Below, piece after piece: positions 1 through 12,063 of a stretch of 64,000 bases of DNA; position 1 is the first letter of the stretch, and every line of letters starts with the position of its first letter. This DNA comes from Molossus alvarezi (Eukaryota; Chordata; Mammalia; Chiroptera; Molossidae). Made by a program: the position numbers and the translations under genes. The notes below the pieces were generated by a model. It searched no databases, was not told where the DNA came from, and saw only the letters and a program-made list of their open reading frames with translations. The DNA lies in contig CM073885.1 in the NCBI GenBank assembly GCA_037176705.1, positions 93,682,501 through 93,746,500 of the forward strand, read 5' to 3'.

Positions 1-1214
1 ACTGCATATTTGGAAGAAACAATACAGAGGAGCAATGGCATATACTGTTTTCCTAGCTCCCAATCAATATACTTTCCACAACAGCAGAGTGCTTAGTGAA
101 TCTGAATAACCAATCATACATATCAAATATGTTTTCGATTGGCCTCAAATTTCTGAAAAATTATTTGCAAAGATGTTAAATTTTTCTTTGTGAAGCCAAT
201 ATCCTCTTCTAACTACTCTTTTTTTTAATGTTTTATTCCTCTCTTTTTTTCGTGTGTCATCACATATACTGCCTGCTTTTCTTCAGTATGCATAAATATT
301 TCTAGGATCTCATATTTAAAGAGCATATAACAGATTCCCAGAACCTTTCTTGGAAAGACATTAATGAAAAATAGAGTCAGTTTAATATAATTTGTCACTA
401 TTCACCCCAAATCCTCCTTGGCGGATTCCCATGAGGAAGCTGACTTGCCACATTTACACATTTTTTTCTTTAATCTGCTCACCTGACCTTTAGAGAACTT
501 AATTAAGTACTTCTAAAAATAATAGCATACACTTCATAGAAATTGAATTTTCCATTAAAAGTTACCAAAACAAATGGATAAGCACTTGCATTGTTGTAAA
601 GAAAGGCAAAGTGAAGATGTCAGCTAAAAGGAGATAAAAAATGAAAAGAAAATTACTGTGTCATCAAAAAGATAATGAAGTTTAAAAGAATTTAAAAAGA
701 TGAGACACTTTGTAGGACATATAAAACAGTGTGACTAGAGCCAATAAAAAAGAAACTTTGGTAAGGAAATGTCACTAGTTAAGATATTGTTAAAGCAGAA
801 ATGAAGATTTTATTTTATGCTTTTATAGGATAACAAATCAAATAAGATACTTAAACAAGCAATATCTGGTTTTTCCACGGATCATGGTACAAACTGTATG
901 ACATTATCTCTGCAGGAATACAACCTAATCATGTGGCGCTATGACACCATGAGGTGATTGAAAATATATTTTGAAAAAGATCTTGAACTTGTGTGCTACA
1001 TAGAGAAGGAAGTAAATATATTTCTGAATCCCTGAAAAAGATATAAAGGAAATTGCTAGATATGTACTTTTGAAAGTAATCTACAAAGAAACAAAAACAA
1101 TTCTATCCCACCCATTCTAACTTTAGTCTCGTTATCACTGGAAGTTAAAAATAATTGTCATAAATACATCACCTTACACTTTCAAAATACACTTTTAAAA
1201 TTAAAATAGTAAGT
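1..1214. other. AT-rich unique DNA, no gene seen
   Basis: I see no open frame of note, no splice-bounded exon candidate and no repeat that I recognise. Short A- and T-runs are common. Parts could be very old L1 sequence too diverged to recognise by eye. Confidence 0.5.
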
Positions 1215-1640
1215 AATGGTGAGGTATAATTTTTCATAACCAGATTCACAAAAGTGAAAATATTGTCAAAATATATATTATGTAGCCAAAAGTGTGAGGG
1301 GATAGGTACTCTAAGGCAGAATTGGTGGTAGTGCAAAATAGGAACATCTTTATGAAGAACTACATGACAGCAAGAATTAAGTAGTAAACATAAACATCCT
1401 TTGATCCAACAACCCTATTTCTAGGATTTCATTCTAAGTAGAAATTATAATAAAGATGTTAAGATATACTCACAGCAGTGTCATTTGTAACAGCCAAAAA
1501 AAAAAAAATCCTAAATGATTCATTAGTAAAATAGATCTCATTAAATGAGACAGTCAATATCCTTAAACAAGGGAGACGCCTTAATCACTAGCATATCGCT
1601 ATGAGATATTTTTAAGAAAAATAAAACTATATACATTTAT
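1215..1640 (+). mobile_element. Old L1/HAL1-like LINE 3' fragment
   Basis: The stretch keeps the order typical of L1-type 3' ORF2 DNA: a 'tggtggtagtgcaaa' block, then 'ccaacaaccctatttctagg', then 'cacagcagtgtcatttgtaa'. These correspond to the L1 blocks for 'ggtgggaatg', 'ccagcaatcc..cttctggg' and 'cattgcagcattatttacaa'. It is heavily diverged and carries no open frame. Assignment to HAL1 or an old L1M subfamily is open. Confidence 0.45.
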
Positions 1641-1770
1641 AATGTGTATATGTGTATGTATATATATACACAGTATTTATAATATATAATGTGTGTGTAT
1701 ATATACACAAAAACACATAAATATATAAGTTTGTAAGAGTGTGTGTGTGGTGTGTGTGTGAGATTTTGTT
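1620..1770. repeat. TA/TG-rich simple repeat tract
   Basis: Alternating (TA)n and (TG)n runs of imperfect phase follow the LINE fragment, ending in a GTGTGTGTG cluster near 1738-1762. It is low-complexity DNA with no coding value. Confidence 0.7.
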
Positions 1771-2571
1771 TTCTTTCTTCTTTTTTCTTTTATTATACTT
1801 TTTAGTATAATTTGAATTTTCTACAATAAGTGTATATTTACCTTCCTAAACAGATAAAGTAAAAATTGAAAAGAAAGTAGATATTGTATTAAATATATGA
1901 AATCAAGGAGCAGAGAGATGACATGACCTACTACAAGTCTCAGTTAGTTAACAACAGAAGTAGTACTAAAGCTCTGGTGACCATGCTGCCTCAACCAGTA
2001 TCAAGAAATAATAGAAAGGTTTCCTTTGCATTTCAAAGGCATCAACATGCTGGACTGCATAGAGCAATAACATTTTTCCATTTGAAAAACAGCAAAGAAA
2101 AAAGCAGCTGTAAAAGAGAGTAAAAAATAATGATAACAGCCTTCCTTCTCCCTTTCTTTCATTTTCTTTTTCTTTACTTTGGTTACTTTCTTTGTGGTAT
2201 TTGATGGACTAATGCCACCAAAATAAAATTTTTATTAGTCTTTCCAAGGTCTTCATGGTTAGTATCTAGAATTTAGGACTTCTTGGTAATATATTATTCT
2301 CCTGTTTTTATCTACTTTTTATTTACCCTTCATTAGTCAGCTTAACTGTATTTCTCCCAAGCATCTTAAATACCTAGATAATAAATCTGAGTTAAATTAG
2401 ACTAATTAATTATGTAAAGTAGATTGCAACATGTAAATAAGTGCACAGTGTGCTGGAGAGAACCAGGAACACAAAGGAGAACTAAATTTCATCTGGATTG
2501 TAAGACTTGCCAGTTGTGCAAATTTGAAGGAGTCTCATTACCTTACAGAAACTGACTAGTCTAGCCTTCTC
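1771..2571. other. Unique AT-rich DNA, no gene seen
   Basis: This is pyrimidine- and A/T-rich sequence. A 66-codon plus-strand frame at 1923-2123 has no recognisable domain, and I treat it as chance. Confidence 0.5.
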
Positions 2572-2784
2572 ATTTTTATTTATTTTTTTAATCCTCACCT
2601 GAGGATATGTTAATTGATTTGAGAGAGAGAGAGAGAGAGAAAGAAATATTGAAAGATTGCTTCCCGTACGTGTCCTGACCAAGGATAAAACCCACAGCAT
2701 AGTATGTGCCCTGACTGGGAATCAAACCCACAACCTAAGGGGTATAGGACAATGCTGTAACTTCTGAACTACCTGACCAGGGCT
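2572..2784 (-). mobile_element. Ves SINE (tRNA-derived)
   Basis: Reverse copy: T-rich start, the complement of the ATCCTC/GAGGAT 3' motif near 2589, an (AG)n tract, then the complement of the B and A boxes ending in 'ctgaccagggc'. Similar 'ttctca-tttttat' and 'ttctcactttat' stretches flank it as a diverged target duplication. Confidence 0.85.
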
Positions 2785-3564
2785 AACATTCTCACTTTAT
2801 AAAAGGCAGGAACAACTAGGTGGCTCCCCAAGGACACACAGCTGTTAGGGCAGAGAACAGAACCTTCGGTCAAGACAGGTGAATTTTTTCTGTGAAGGAC
2901 CGGACAGTAAATATTTCGGGCTTTGTGGCTCGTACAGTCTTCATTGCATTTACACAACAGATGAAAAATAACCTATAGAATTAAAGCCATCAGAGACAAT
3001 ATGTAAATGAATGAATCTGGCTCTACTCTGATAACACTTTCTTTACGAAACTTGGTGGCACGTTGAATTTGGACCACAGAATGCAGTTTGCCAACCCTTG
3101 CCATACAGCCTAAGGTAGAGAGCCAATATCCTTTGGTTGTGCAGACATCGGCATGTTTTGTAGATTACAGGAAAGAGGACTGGCGAAATAGTAACTAGAA
3201 GACAAGAAAGGAGAAAAGAAAGTAAGACAAGAAAATGTGATGTGTTTGGTTCTGCGTTGGCTGCTTGGATAGTTATTCCAAAATACATACATATGAAGTG
3301 GATTTTCAACATGAATTTCCAGAGATTTTCTCCTTCACATAAAAAAAATAATGATAACGATAACATAAATTCTAGAGATCTTTATTAACCCAATGTTGCA
3401 TGTTTTGCATAATGATTGCAGAGTTCACTCTTTGCACTCAATTTGTTAGCAAAACCTCACATTGCTGATTGCCAGCAAAGAAATTTCAAATAATGTAACA
3501 TGTAAGTTTTCAATAGAAAGAGAAGCATTGCAGAACACATAATTTGTTCCTGAGAAAGACCTTA
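2785..3564. other. Unique DNA, no gene seen
   Basis: Two overlapping minus-strand frames (3043-3366 and 3110-3292) are hydrophobic and leucine/serine-rich, but they lack recognisable domains or splice context. I regard them as chance. Confidence 0.45.
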
Positions 3565-3660
3565 TATTCATCTTGTCCAAATTCCTCATTTTGAAGATGA
3601 AGAAACTGAGGCTCAGACTGATTTGCTGAAGCTCACAATAAAATAGAGCACTTTGTAAAA
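3565..3660 (-). mobile_element. MIR SINE fragment
   Basis: The core 'gatgaagaaactgaggctca' followed by 'gctgaagctcacaata' matches the reverse complement of the MIR core region. It is an old mammalian SINE with no clear ends. Confidence 0.55.
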
Positions 3661-3929
3661 TTGTCATTGTAATTGAAATAAAATTCAAAGGATCATAAAA
3701 AGCATTACATCTACCAACTGTGCATCTCATTCAAAGACAAATATGTATTAAGCACCAACGCAGGAACTTCTACCAGTTAATATTTATGGGTGTCACTCTT
3801 CCTTTTGAAGACAGTCCCTCTTAACTTTATACATTCTCCACCTTCATGTCAGCATCGGAGAACACAAATGATGCCTCTGCCTGCAGGAAACCACTCTAAG
3901 TTCCAAATTCAGATACTAACTTTTGAAAG

Positions 3930-4545
3930 AAAATAGTATACATTATTTATATATTTTGGATATTAACCCCTTGTGCAATGTATGATTTGCAAATATCTCT
4001 CAATTCAGTAGGGTACTTTTTCATTTTGATACTTCCTTCACTGTGCAGAAGCTTTTTAGTTTAATGTAGTCCTACTTTTTTGTTTCTGCTTTTGTTCCTT
4101 TGATTTTGGAGTAAGATCCACAAAAATGTTAAGACTGATATCAAGGAGCTTACTGCCTATGTTTCCTTCTAGGAATTTTATGGTTTCAGGTTTTACATTC
4201 AAGTATTTAATCCATTTTGAGTTAATTTTGTATATGTTGTAAAACAGTGGTCTGATTTCACTTTTTGCTACTGGCTGTCCAGTTATCACAACACCATTTA
4301 TTGAAGACACTGTCCTTTCTCCATTGTAGTATGCTCTTGGCTCCATTGCCATAAAATAATTGTCCATATATGTGTGGGTTTATTTCTGGGCTCTCAATTC
4401 TGTCCATTAATCTGTGTGTCTATTTTTATGCCAGTACCATACTGTTGATTACTATAGCTTTGTAGTATAGTTTGAAATCAGGGCATGCAATACCTCCTTT
4501 TTCTTCTTTCTCAAGATTGCTTTGGTTATGTAGAAAATAGGCATT
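3930..4545 (-). mobile_element. L1 ORF2-region segment, inverted half
   Basis: Reads as the reverse complement of the part of L1 ORF2 that lies just upstream of the 3'-end segment starting at 4546. Landmarks are 'ggatattaaccccttg', 'ctgtgcagaagctttttag', 'caccatttattgaag' and 'gccagtaccatactgtt'. Together with the next feature it makes one L1 whose 5' part is inverted, the usual signature of twin priming. The reading frame is broken by stops and indels. Confidence 0.85.
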
Positions 4546-5398
4546 TTTTTTAAGAAGAAGATATGCAGATGGCAAACAGGCACATGAAAAGTTGTTCAAC
4601 ATCATTAGGGAAATGCAAATCAAAAGCAAAATGAGACATAACCCCACACCTGTTAGAACAGCTGTCATCAAAAAGACAAGCTACAGCAAGCATTGGCTCT
4701 CCATCCTCTATGTGCAGAAAAGGAAAACCTGGTACACTCTTGGTGGGAATGTAAATTGGAGCAGCCACTGTGGAAAACAGAATCCTCAAAAAATGAAGAC
4801 TAGAACTACCATATGACCCAGATATTCTATTTCTGGGTATTTATCTGAAGAATTAAAAAAATGGTAATTAGAAAAATATGCATTCCTATGTTCATTGCAG
4901 CATTATTTACAATAGCCACGATATGGAAACAACCTAAGTGTCCATCGATGAATAAGTGAATAAAGAAAATTTGGTATTTCATATACAATGGAGTACTACA
5001 CAACCATAAAAAAGAATGAAATCTTGCCATTTGTGACAACATGGATAGACGCTGAGGATTATATACTAAGTGGAATCACATGAAGAAAGACAAAAACTGT
5101 ATGATTTCACTTATATGTGGAATCTAAAAGCCAAATATACTTTAACAAGACAAACACAAAATCAAAGACAAAACAGATCAATGGTTACCAGTGGGGATGG
5201 GGATTGAAAGGGGCAAGATGGGTGAAGGTCAATTGTATAGTGAATGATGGTAACTAGACTATAGACTTTTGGTGATGATCATTTTGTAGTATATACAAGT
5301 GTCGAATTACAATGCTGTACACATGAAACTGACAAAATATTATATACAAATTTTCCATTGATGAAAGAAAGAAAGAGAGAAAAAAAAGAGAGAGAGAG
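4546..5398 (+). mobile_element. L1 3' end, forward half of an inverted L1
   Basis: Forward L1 ORF2 tail and 3' UTR: 'ggcaaacaggcacatgaaaag', 'ggaaatgcaaatcaaaa', 'ggtgggaatgtaaattgg', 'cattgcagcattatttaca', then the 3' end with 'gtgtcgaattacaatgctgt' and 'acatgaaactgac', closing in a GA-rich tail. Multiple stops show it is dead. It resembles L1MA/L1MB-age elements shared by placental mammals. Confidence 0.85.
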
Positions 5399-6139
5399 TA
5401 ATATGTAAAACATTGTGCCCCAATTCAGTAATATGCAATGGATAAAAACATACAATTCCAGAAGTACAGAGCATAAGAATCTAATAAACTATGCAAACAT
5501 TTTCAATTTAAGAACAGTATATTATCGGCACATTCTCTTTAAGATTTCTACCTGTGAGAGTTTAAATGATCATGGAATGCAAACAAAATAATGTAACTAC
5601 TCATTATCAATAAACATGATATTTATAATTAAACAAAACAAAATTGATTTAAAATTAAAATAAAGTAATAGTAATACTATCTGATATCAAGCATAATTAG
5701 GGCAAAAGGAGTGCTAGAAGAAAATTCCTGTCATCTTAGTTTTGCCCTGCTGATAGCCCAGATATTGTCATCGTACCTAGACAGCACAGAATTTACTCTG
5801 TGCTCTAGGGGCTCAATGAGAGTGATGCCAATAGGGTTTCTCTGCCAGGGTTGAGCCCCACTTGAATATTTAGACCAGGGAATCAGAAAGTCATACTAAT
5901 GTTCACCTAAATAGTCACAGAACTACCTCAGGAAAAAAAAAAAAAAAAGAAAGGAAAAGAAAAAAGGGTTCAGAAATAAAATAAATCACAGGTGGCTCAA
6001 CTGATAGCATGGAGGAGACTTAAAAGTCCTTTAAAAGTCACATGGATCCATACACCAGGGAATACTTGTGACATGGTCTCCTAATTTTTCTAGAAGGGAG
6101 CCCTAGGTATTCCTTGAAGTGAATAAACTTTTTCTATCA
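5399..6139. other. Unique AT-rich DNA, no gene seen
   Basis: A poly(A)-like run at 5933-5970 could end an unrecognised retroposon, but I see no SINE body in front of it. No supported coding sequence. Confidence 0.45.
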
Positions 6140-6501
6140 CGTCTTAGTCAACTTAGTCTGTTATAACAAAATGCTATAGATTGGGTGACTTAAAAAACAG
6201 ATTATTTGGATGGTGCGTCCAAGATCAAGATACCAGCAGAATCATTTCCTTCTGGGAGACAACCTCTTCCCACCTTGCAGACAGCTGTCATCTGTGTCCT
6301 CACATGACACAGGGGAAGCTCTGCTGTCTTCCCCTTCTTATAAGGACACTAATTCCATCATGGGGGCCCCATACTCATGACCCCATCATGATCTAATTGC
6401 CTCCCAAAAGTATCACCTCCAAATACCATCACATTAGTAACAGGGCTTCAATTTATGAATTTGAGGGACATGGAGAGGACACAAACATTCAATCTGTAAC
6501 A
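6140..6501 (-). mobile_element. MaLR solo LTR (MST/MLT1 type), reversed
   Basis: Matches the reverse complement of a mammalian apparent LTR retrotransposon LTR: 'taacaaaatgctatagattg', 'gtcctcacatgacaca', 'cccaaaagtatcacctcc', 'acaaacattcaat'. Five-base flanks TATCA and GATCA agree at four positions, as expected for an old LTR target duplication. No internal retroviral sequence is present, so it is a solo LTR. Confidence 0.75.
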
Positions 6502-7278
6502 GATCACAAGAGCGCTCTAGACTGGATACTGCTTACTGATTACAGTGGTTTCCTGAAGCACAACACATTTTTTGGCTTGGGGAGAGACGAAAAGAAAGCA
6601 GAAGCTGCTTACTCCCTCAGACCTGGGAGAACTAACAAGGCAACCAATGCTCACATCCAAACTAAACTACATATGAATGACATAATTACATGGGGACAAC
6701 AAGAAGGATTCCCCACTACAATATTTGCCCCACACTAATTCAAATAATCATCAAGTTGAAAGTAAGCAATCCAGAAAAGGATAAAGAGTGGAGTGTGGAC
6801 TGGTTACCAAACATTTCAACTTAGGTTAATTTATGATTCCTCAGATTTCCTCCTCAGACCTAGCTAAAATTCACTGAGATTTGTTATGAAAGGGACTGAG
6901 AAAAGAAAAGGTAATTTTGGATTGGGAGCACTGTAGAGAGAAAAGATATATATATATGTGGCTCTGGGTTTTGCAGATGACCACAAAGAAATAAATAGAA
7001 AAGGAAGACAAAAATGTAGGCGGGAGGGCATGAACTTTCAGATTCTACTGTTGACTACATGATCTTCTCTGTGCATTAAATGAAGCACAGCACTTAATGG
7101 ACACTCGTCAAGAACTCAGTGCTCAGTAACTTTGAGATGCACTGGGGTACAACAAATCCAGCAATAGAGAGACAAGGGGGAACTGGATTGAGAATCACGA
7201 GATCTCAAGATAACCTGGTGATTCTGAGAGATCACGTTCCCTCTTTGGGGGCTGGTTTCCAAATTTCACTCTCTCGGG
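6502..7278. other. Unique DNA, no gene seen
   Basis: A 113-codon plus-strand frame (6397-6738) starts in the LTR and runs into unique sequence. It shows no domain I know. A short (TA)n lies near 6947. Confidence 0.45.
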
Positions 7279-7489
7279 CATGGTTCTCTACCATGGAACT
7301 ATTTATATTTTGAACCAGACAATTCTTTGGTATGGGGGCTATCCTGTGCAATGTAGGATGCACAGAAGCATCCGTAGCCTGCACCCCCTAGATATATTAC
7401 TGCTTCTCCAGTTATGAAAGCCAAAAATGTGTTAAAACATTGCTAAACATCCCATAGAAAACAAAATCTTCCCCAGTTGAAAACCATCG
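7279..7489 (-). mobile_element. MER20 (hAT-Charlie MITE)
   Basis: The sequence runs 'catggttctctacc', 'gacaattctttggtatgggg', 'ctgtgcaatgtaggatg', 'agccaaaaatgtgt' and closes 'gttgaaaaccat'. This is the diverged reverse form of MER20. I see no clean 8-bp target duplication. Confidence 0.7.
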
Positions 7490-7790
7490 CCCTGCTACTT
7501 GTAAAGTTTTTCATTATTTAATTTTATGTGTTTACTATGCCAAAGAAATATATAGTGAGCCAGTAAAGAACACAGTGTTTGGATTGGGAGGAGCCACCAT
7601 GGTAGCAGGCAGGACTGGAGTAGGGTGAGAGGGTCAGTGGGTAAGCATGTGCAAGAGACTTTGTGTGGGTATGAGTGTATGTGAGCATCTGCCTGTGAGT
7701 GCAGGGACTCAGGGCAGACTGTTGGGGCACTGCTGGCAGAGGAACTGCCGGCTGCAGCCATGCACCGCTGGCCAGGAGTGTCTGTCCACT
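7490..7790. other. Unique DNA before an L1
   Basis: GC-richer than its surroundings, with GTGTG and 'tgtgagtgcagggactcagg'. Frames on both strands here extend into the L1 and are not supported as genes. Confidence 0.4.
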
Positions 7791-8572
7791 TGATGAGATG
7801 CAAATTAAAACAACAATGAGGTCTCACCTCACACCTGCCAGAATGGCCGCCATCAACAAATCATCAAACAAGTGCTGGCGAGGGTGTGGAGAAAAAGGTC
7901 CTCGAGCACACTGCTGGTGGGAATGCAGACTGGGGCAGCCACTATGGAAAACAGTATGGAGTTTCCTAAAAAAATTAAAAGTGGAACTGCCATTTGACCC
8001 CATGATCCCACTGCTAGGAATATCTCCTAAGAAATCGGCAACACCAATCAGAAAGAATATATGTACCCCCATGTTCATAGCAGTGCTATTTACAATAGCT
8101 AAGATCTGGAAACAGCCCAACTGCCCATCAGTAGATGAGTGAACAAAAAAGCTGTGGTAAATTTACACAATGGAGTACTATACAGTTGTAAAAAAAAAAA
8201 AAAGAATATCCTACCCTTTCAGACAGCTGGAGAATATTATGCTAAGTGGACTAAGCCAATCAGAGAAAGACAAGTATCACATGATCTCACTTATATGTGG
8301 AATGTAATGAACAAAAATAATCTGATGAATAAAATAGAACCAGAGGTATAGAAACATAGAACAGACTAACAAATCTCAGATGGAAGGGAGGTGGGGAGAT
8401 TAACCAAAGAACTTGTATGCATCTATGCATTGCCCATGTACACAGACAATAGGGTGATGAAGGCCTAGGGTGGGGTGGGAACCAGGAGGAGGGGGTCAAT
8501 AAGGGGAAAAAAAGGGAGGACTTCTGTAAAACCTCAACAATAAAGGAAAAAATTTTAAAAAACAAAACAAAA
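7791..8572 (+). mobile_element. Young 5'-truncated L1 3' end (bat type)
   Basis: Begins 'gagatgcaaattaaaacaac' and carries ORF2 tail landmarks 'gcgagggtgtggagaaaaag', 'gtggaactgccatttgaccc' and 'atgttcatagcagtgctatt'. It then has a G-rich 3' UTR around 8460-8520 and an A-rich tail. ORF2 codons stay open over about 147 codons (7699-8142), so it is younger than the 3.9-5.4 kb copy, but it is a fragment and cannot act. Confidence 0.88.
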
Positions 8573-8583
8573 AAATCAGTGTG

Positions 8584-8760
8584 TCTAGGGTCAGAGTACC
8601 TGGGGCAGAATCTCTCTATTACTTGGAAATTACTCTTGATAACTTATTTAACTCATTTGTAAAATGAGAATTGTAATACCTACTTCATAGTGTTCATGAA
8701 GGGATCAATGTATACAAGGTACCAAGAAGAGGATCTTGCTAATTGCATGTAATTTTGTAA
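8584..8760 (+). mobile_element. MIR SINE
   Basis: Contains 'tcatttgtaaaatgagaatt', 'aatacctacttcatagtgtt' and 'gaagggatcaatgtataca', the forward MIR core and 3' part. It lies directly after the L1 tail, so the L1 probably inserted at its 5' edge. Confidence 0.7.
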
Positions 8761-8954
8761 GTGTAACTATTTTAACTATTACAGTCCTAATCCTTCACTG
8801 GGGACATTGGGCTGGTTCTTTGGTGACAAATAGCATATTCATGATTTGCTTCCCCAGGTAAATGGTACATATCAAATCTGAGTATTGACACATCATTAGA
8901 CTGCCTTTGGAGGAAATGGTGGCTAGTTTGACAGCACCAGGAGAATAGGAGGCA

Positions 8955-9060
8955 GGTTTATACATTTATCTCTGTATCTTCAAGCCCTCAGCATACATCC
9001 TGGTATATAATAAGCATTCAAGAAACAGATGCTTATGGATAGATCAACTGATGAAAGAAG
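8955..9060 (+). mobile_element. MIR/L2-like 3' tail
   Basis: 'tatcttcaagccctcagcat', 'cctggtatataataagcatt' and 'caagaaacagatg' resemble the shared MIR/L2 3' end (cagtgcctggcacatagtag... type). Very old, edges approximate. Confidence 0.4.
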
Positions 9061-11090
9061 ATGTAGCATACCGACAATTTCCAGTGTATTGCCTGAGATA
9101 CCTAAAAAGCCCAAAAGTAGATAAAGATTTATTATATATATCCACATGCTTGAGATTTTCACAGAATAGCATAATAGTTGTGAAAACAAACAATTCTTTA
9201 GCCTTATTTCGCACAACACTGGGGAATCAATACAAAGAATTATAAATTGTCTGCTTCTGCAGCCTGCATCCACTCTCCAATGATGACAACTGGATGCTTA
9301 AATTCTAGTGGCACTGTTTGAATTCATCCTCAAACTAATTCATTTGAGCTCTTGCACTCTCTCTGATCTCTCTCTCTCTCTCTCTCAGCAAACAGCTCTA
9401 CAAACAAAAATGGAAACACTAAGAGAAGTTACGAAATATAATTCTCCCAGCAATAAGGATTTTTATTGTCAATCTAAAAACAGCTGACACTGCCTGAAAG
9501 TAGGACCATAAAAATAAAATACAGCACACATCCTCCATTTGCCTACACTTGAAGGAAATGAGCTCTCACAATTGTTATGGCAGCTAATGTTACTACATTT
9601 GGTAGTTTTCAACAAAGGAAAAGGGGTGGTGGGGAGATCTCCTGGGCCTTCGGGATACCTCCTTGCTTCTCAGATCGAAACAATTTAAGAAGCTATACAT
9701 TAAAAATACATCTTCATGATGAAAATGTAGTTCATCTTCTTCATAGTTCTTATCTGACAACCATTTTCTGCTAACTATAGGACCAGGGAAGCAATTATTT
9801 CACTAAGATTGCTGGAGTCATTTCCTTTTCTACTTTCAAAACAAATTTTTCAGAGTCAAAATTTGTTGATTCTCTCTCCTACTGGTCTCCCCAAATAGTC
9901 CAAACCTTCAACATTCTTTCTGAGACTTCTATTCCTACTCCGGAGGAAACTTTCTCCCTTCTTCCCTGAAAAAAAAATACAGTAACTCGGGCCAGTACGT
10001 GCCTCGATGTGCCTCAATGTCCTGCTTAAAAATCTATCTGTATTTCAGATCTTCCCAGATTAGCTATATTTTGTCGCATCCCCTTCTCACTGACAGTGAT
10101 CCATCAACTTTTCTCTTTCCCCCCCAAACCTGCCTCCTTTCCTTCAACGGCTGCGTTCTTTCAGAATGGAATTCTGCTGGAAGTTTTCTAATAAGAAGCT
10201 TCCATCCTGCATGGCCCTCTACCTGCCCTCTGGCTGCTGCTGTCCTGGCGCATCCCTTCAGAGTTATCACCTTCAAAGAGCGTAACGTGGGCTCTTCACT
10301 GCCTGGGGGCCAGCAGGGCTCTCCCCGGTCTAGCATGGCCCCTGACCCCATTAACCAAAGCCACTCTTGGGAAAGGTAGCAACAAATCCAACATTTTCAC
10401 AATGTATATATGGCCTCCATGTGAAACATACAAGACAATTAATTTATGAATATCATCAGTGTTTCCCCCTTCCTAACGAAGGGTTTTTGGTTTTTCCCTC
10501 TCAGTTTCACTTATCTTCCCTCTAAAGAGAATTCTCTCTGGCCAGATGAGCTTCTTTGGGATTTTATGACGTATGGCCAGGAAGAAAGGGGCAGGAAAGT
10601 AGGATAATGGGCAAAGACGTGAACATGTGAAGGAAATTCAAGAGATCGTTTTTTATTTAAGAGTGCCAAAAAAGCAGGTATACTGAGAGTTGTTGAGATA
10701 GAAAATAAAAACGTTAAGAAATTTGAGTGTGGTTATAAATTCTCTCCATAACAGTATCCACATAAAGAGAAAAAACTAAGGTGTTTCACAATTACTGCTT
10801 AAACATTTCTTCTTCTTATGACATTTCTCAGATTGTAGACAAGTGTTACACTTAGCTTACCTGACTTCTCATCACTTTGCATGGTTAATTAAACCCTCCT
10901 TTCTAGAGGATAACTATTGTCTTTGTTCCTATAACTTTCTTGGACCTCATTTTACATCTCTGGCACCCTTATTAATATCATGCATGAACTTCTCTTCTTT
11001 CCTATACAAGGAAGTCCATGATTAGAGACAGATTTCAATTCTCTCCCCTCTCCACCAAATCCATCCCCAACTTGCACTGAGAAGATAACT
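9061..11090. other. Unique DNA with a short (CT)n, no gene seen
   Basis: (CT)n spans about 9356-9386. A 126-codon plus frame (9999-10379) and a 95-codon minus frame (10064-10351) overlap in GC-richer sequence near 10.2 kb. Neither has a domain I can name or a convincing splice setting, so they are not called as genes. Confidence 0.45.
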
Positions 11091-11485
11091 TGTTATGGAC
11101 TGAATGATGTCCCCACAAATTCATATATTAAGGTCCTAATCCTCAGTACCTTGGAATGTGACCGTTTTTGGAAATAAGGTCTTTTAAAAGATGATTAAGT
11201 TAAAATAAAGTCCTCAGGGTGGGCCTTCATCTTATCTTACTGGTGCTGTAGGGAGAAATTTAGAGACTCAGACAGACACCAGGAGCTTGCAAGCTCCGAG
11301 GACAGACCATGTGAAAACAGCATGAAGGTGACGACCTGCCGCCGACGAAGCAGGCCTCTGAATGAAAGCAAACCTGCAGATACCTCGATCTTGGACTTCT
11401 AGACTCTAAAACTGTGATAAAGTTAATTTTCATGGTTTAAGCTACCCAGTCTGTGGTATTTTGTTATAGTAGCCCCAGGAATACA
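11091..11485 (+). mobile_element. MaLR solo LTR (MLT1 type)
   Basis: Starts TGTTATGGACTGAA and ends near GGAATACA. Inner landmarks are 'caaattcatatattaaggtc', 'gaccatgtgaaaaca', 'cttggacttctagac' and 'ctacccagtctgtggtattt'. Flanking pentamers TAACT and ATACT agree at four positions. No internal region remains. Confidence 0.75.
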
Positions 11486-11652
11486 ATACTTAAATATTTG
11501 TTTTGGTGTTAGACCAAATAAAAATCAAGTTCCTATTGAAGTCTGGTTCTATTTACATATTCAAAACAAAACCTCATGAGAGTGAAGCTGGAAATTTCTT
11601 AGAGATCATTTGATCAAGTAGCATTTCATTTTTGTTAGGATCAGGAGATTCC

Positions 11653-11688
<36 letters not shown>

Positions 11689-11802
11689 TTTCCTCAACAC
11701 AGTGAACATGAGAACATACACATAATTTATGTGTAAATTTTATTTCATTAGAAATTTATTTTTCTTCACATAGGTAGAATAGTTTAAAAGAAAAACACTT
11801 TA
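11486..11802. other. Unique DNA with 25-base poly(A)
   Basis: An A-run at about 11660-11684 stands alone. I see no SINE body 5' of it, so it may be a poly(A) remnant of an unrecognised insertion. Confidence 0.4.
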
Positions 11803-12063
11803 GCCCTGGCCCATGTGACTCAGTTGGTTGGAGCATCATCCCGTACACCAAAAGACTGCGGGTTTCATTCCTGGTCAGGACACATACCTAGGTTGCAGGT
11901 TCCATCCCCAGGCAGGGCACATACAGGAGGCAACAGATTGATGTTTTTCTCACATCAATGTTTCTTTTTATTTCTCTCTCTCTCTCCCACCCTCTCTTCC
12001 CCTTTATCTAAAATCAATAAACATATCCTCGGGTGAGGATTAAAAAAAAAAAAAAAAAAAAAA
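11803..12063 (+). mobile_element. Ves SINE with 3' hairpin motif
   Basis: Starts GCCCTGGCC. A-box-like 'gactcagttggttgg' and a B-box-like block near 11862 are followed by a (TC)n tract, 'atcaataaacatatcctcggg' and about 21 A. A stretch like 'aaaacacttta' flanks both sides. Confidence 0.92.

Noticed and set aside
7699..8142. 147-codon plus frame as a gene
   Set aside because: Most of it is the L1 ORF2 C-terminal tail joined by chance to 5' flanking sequence.
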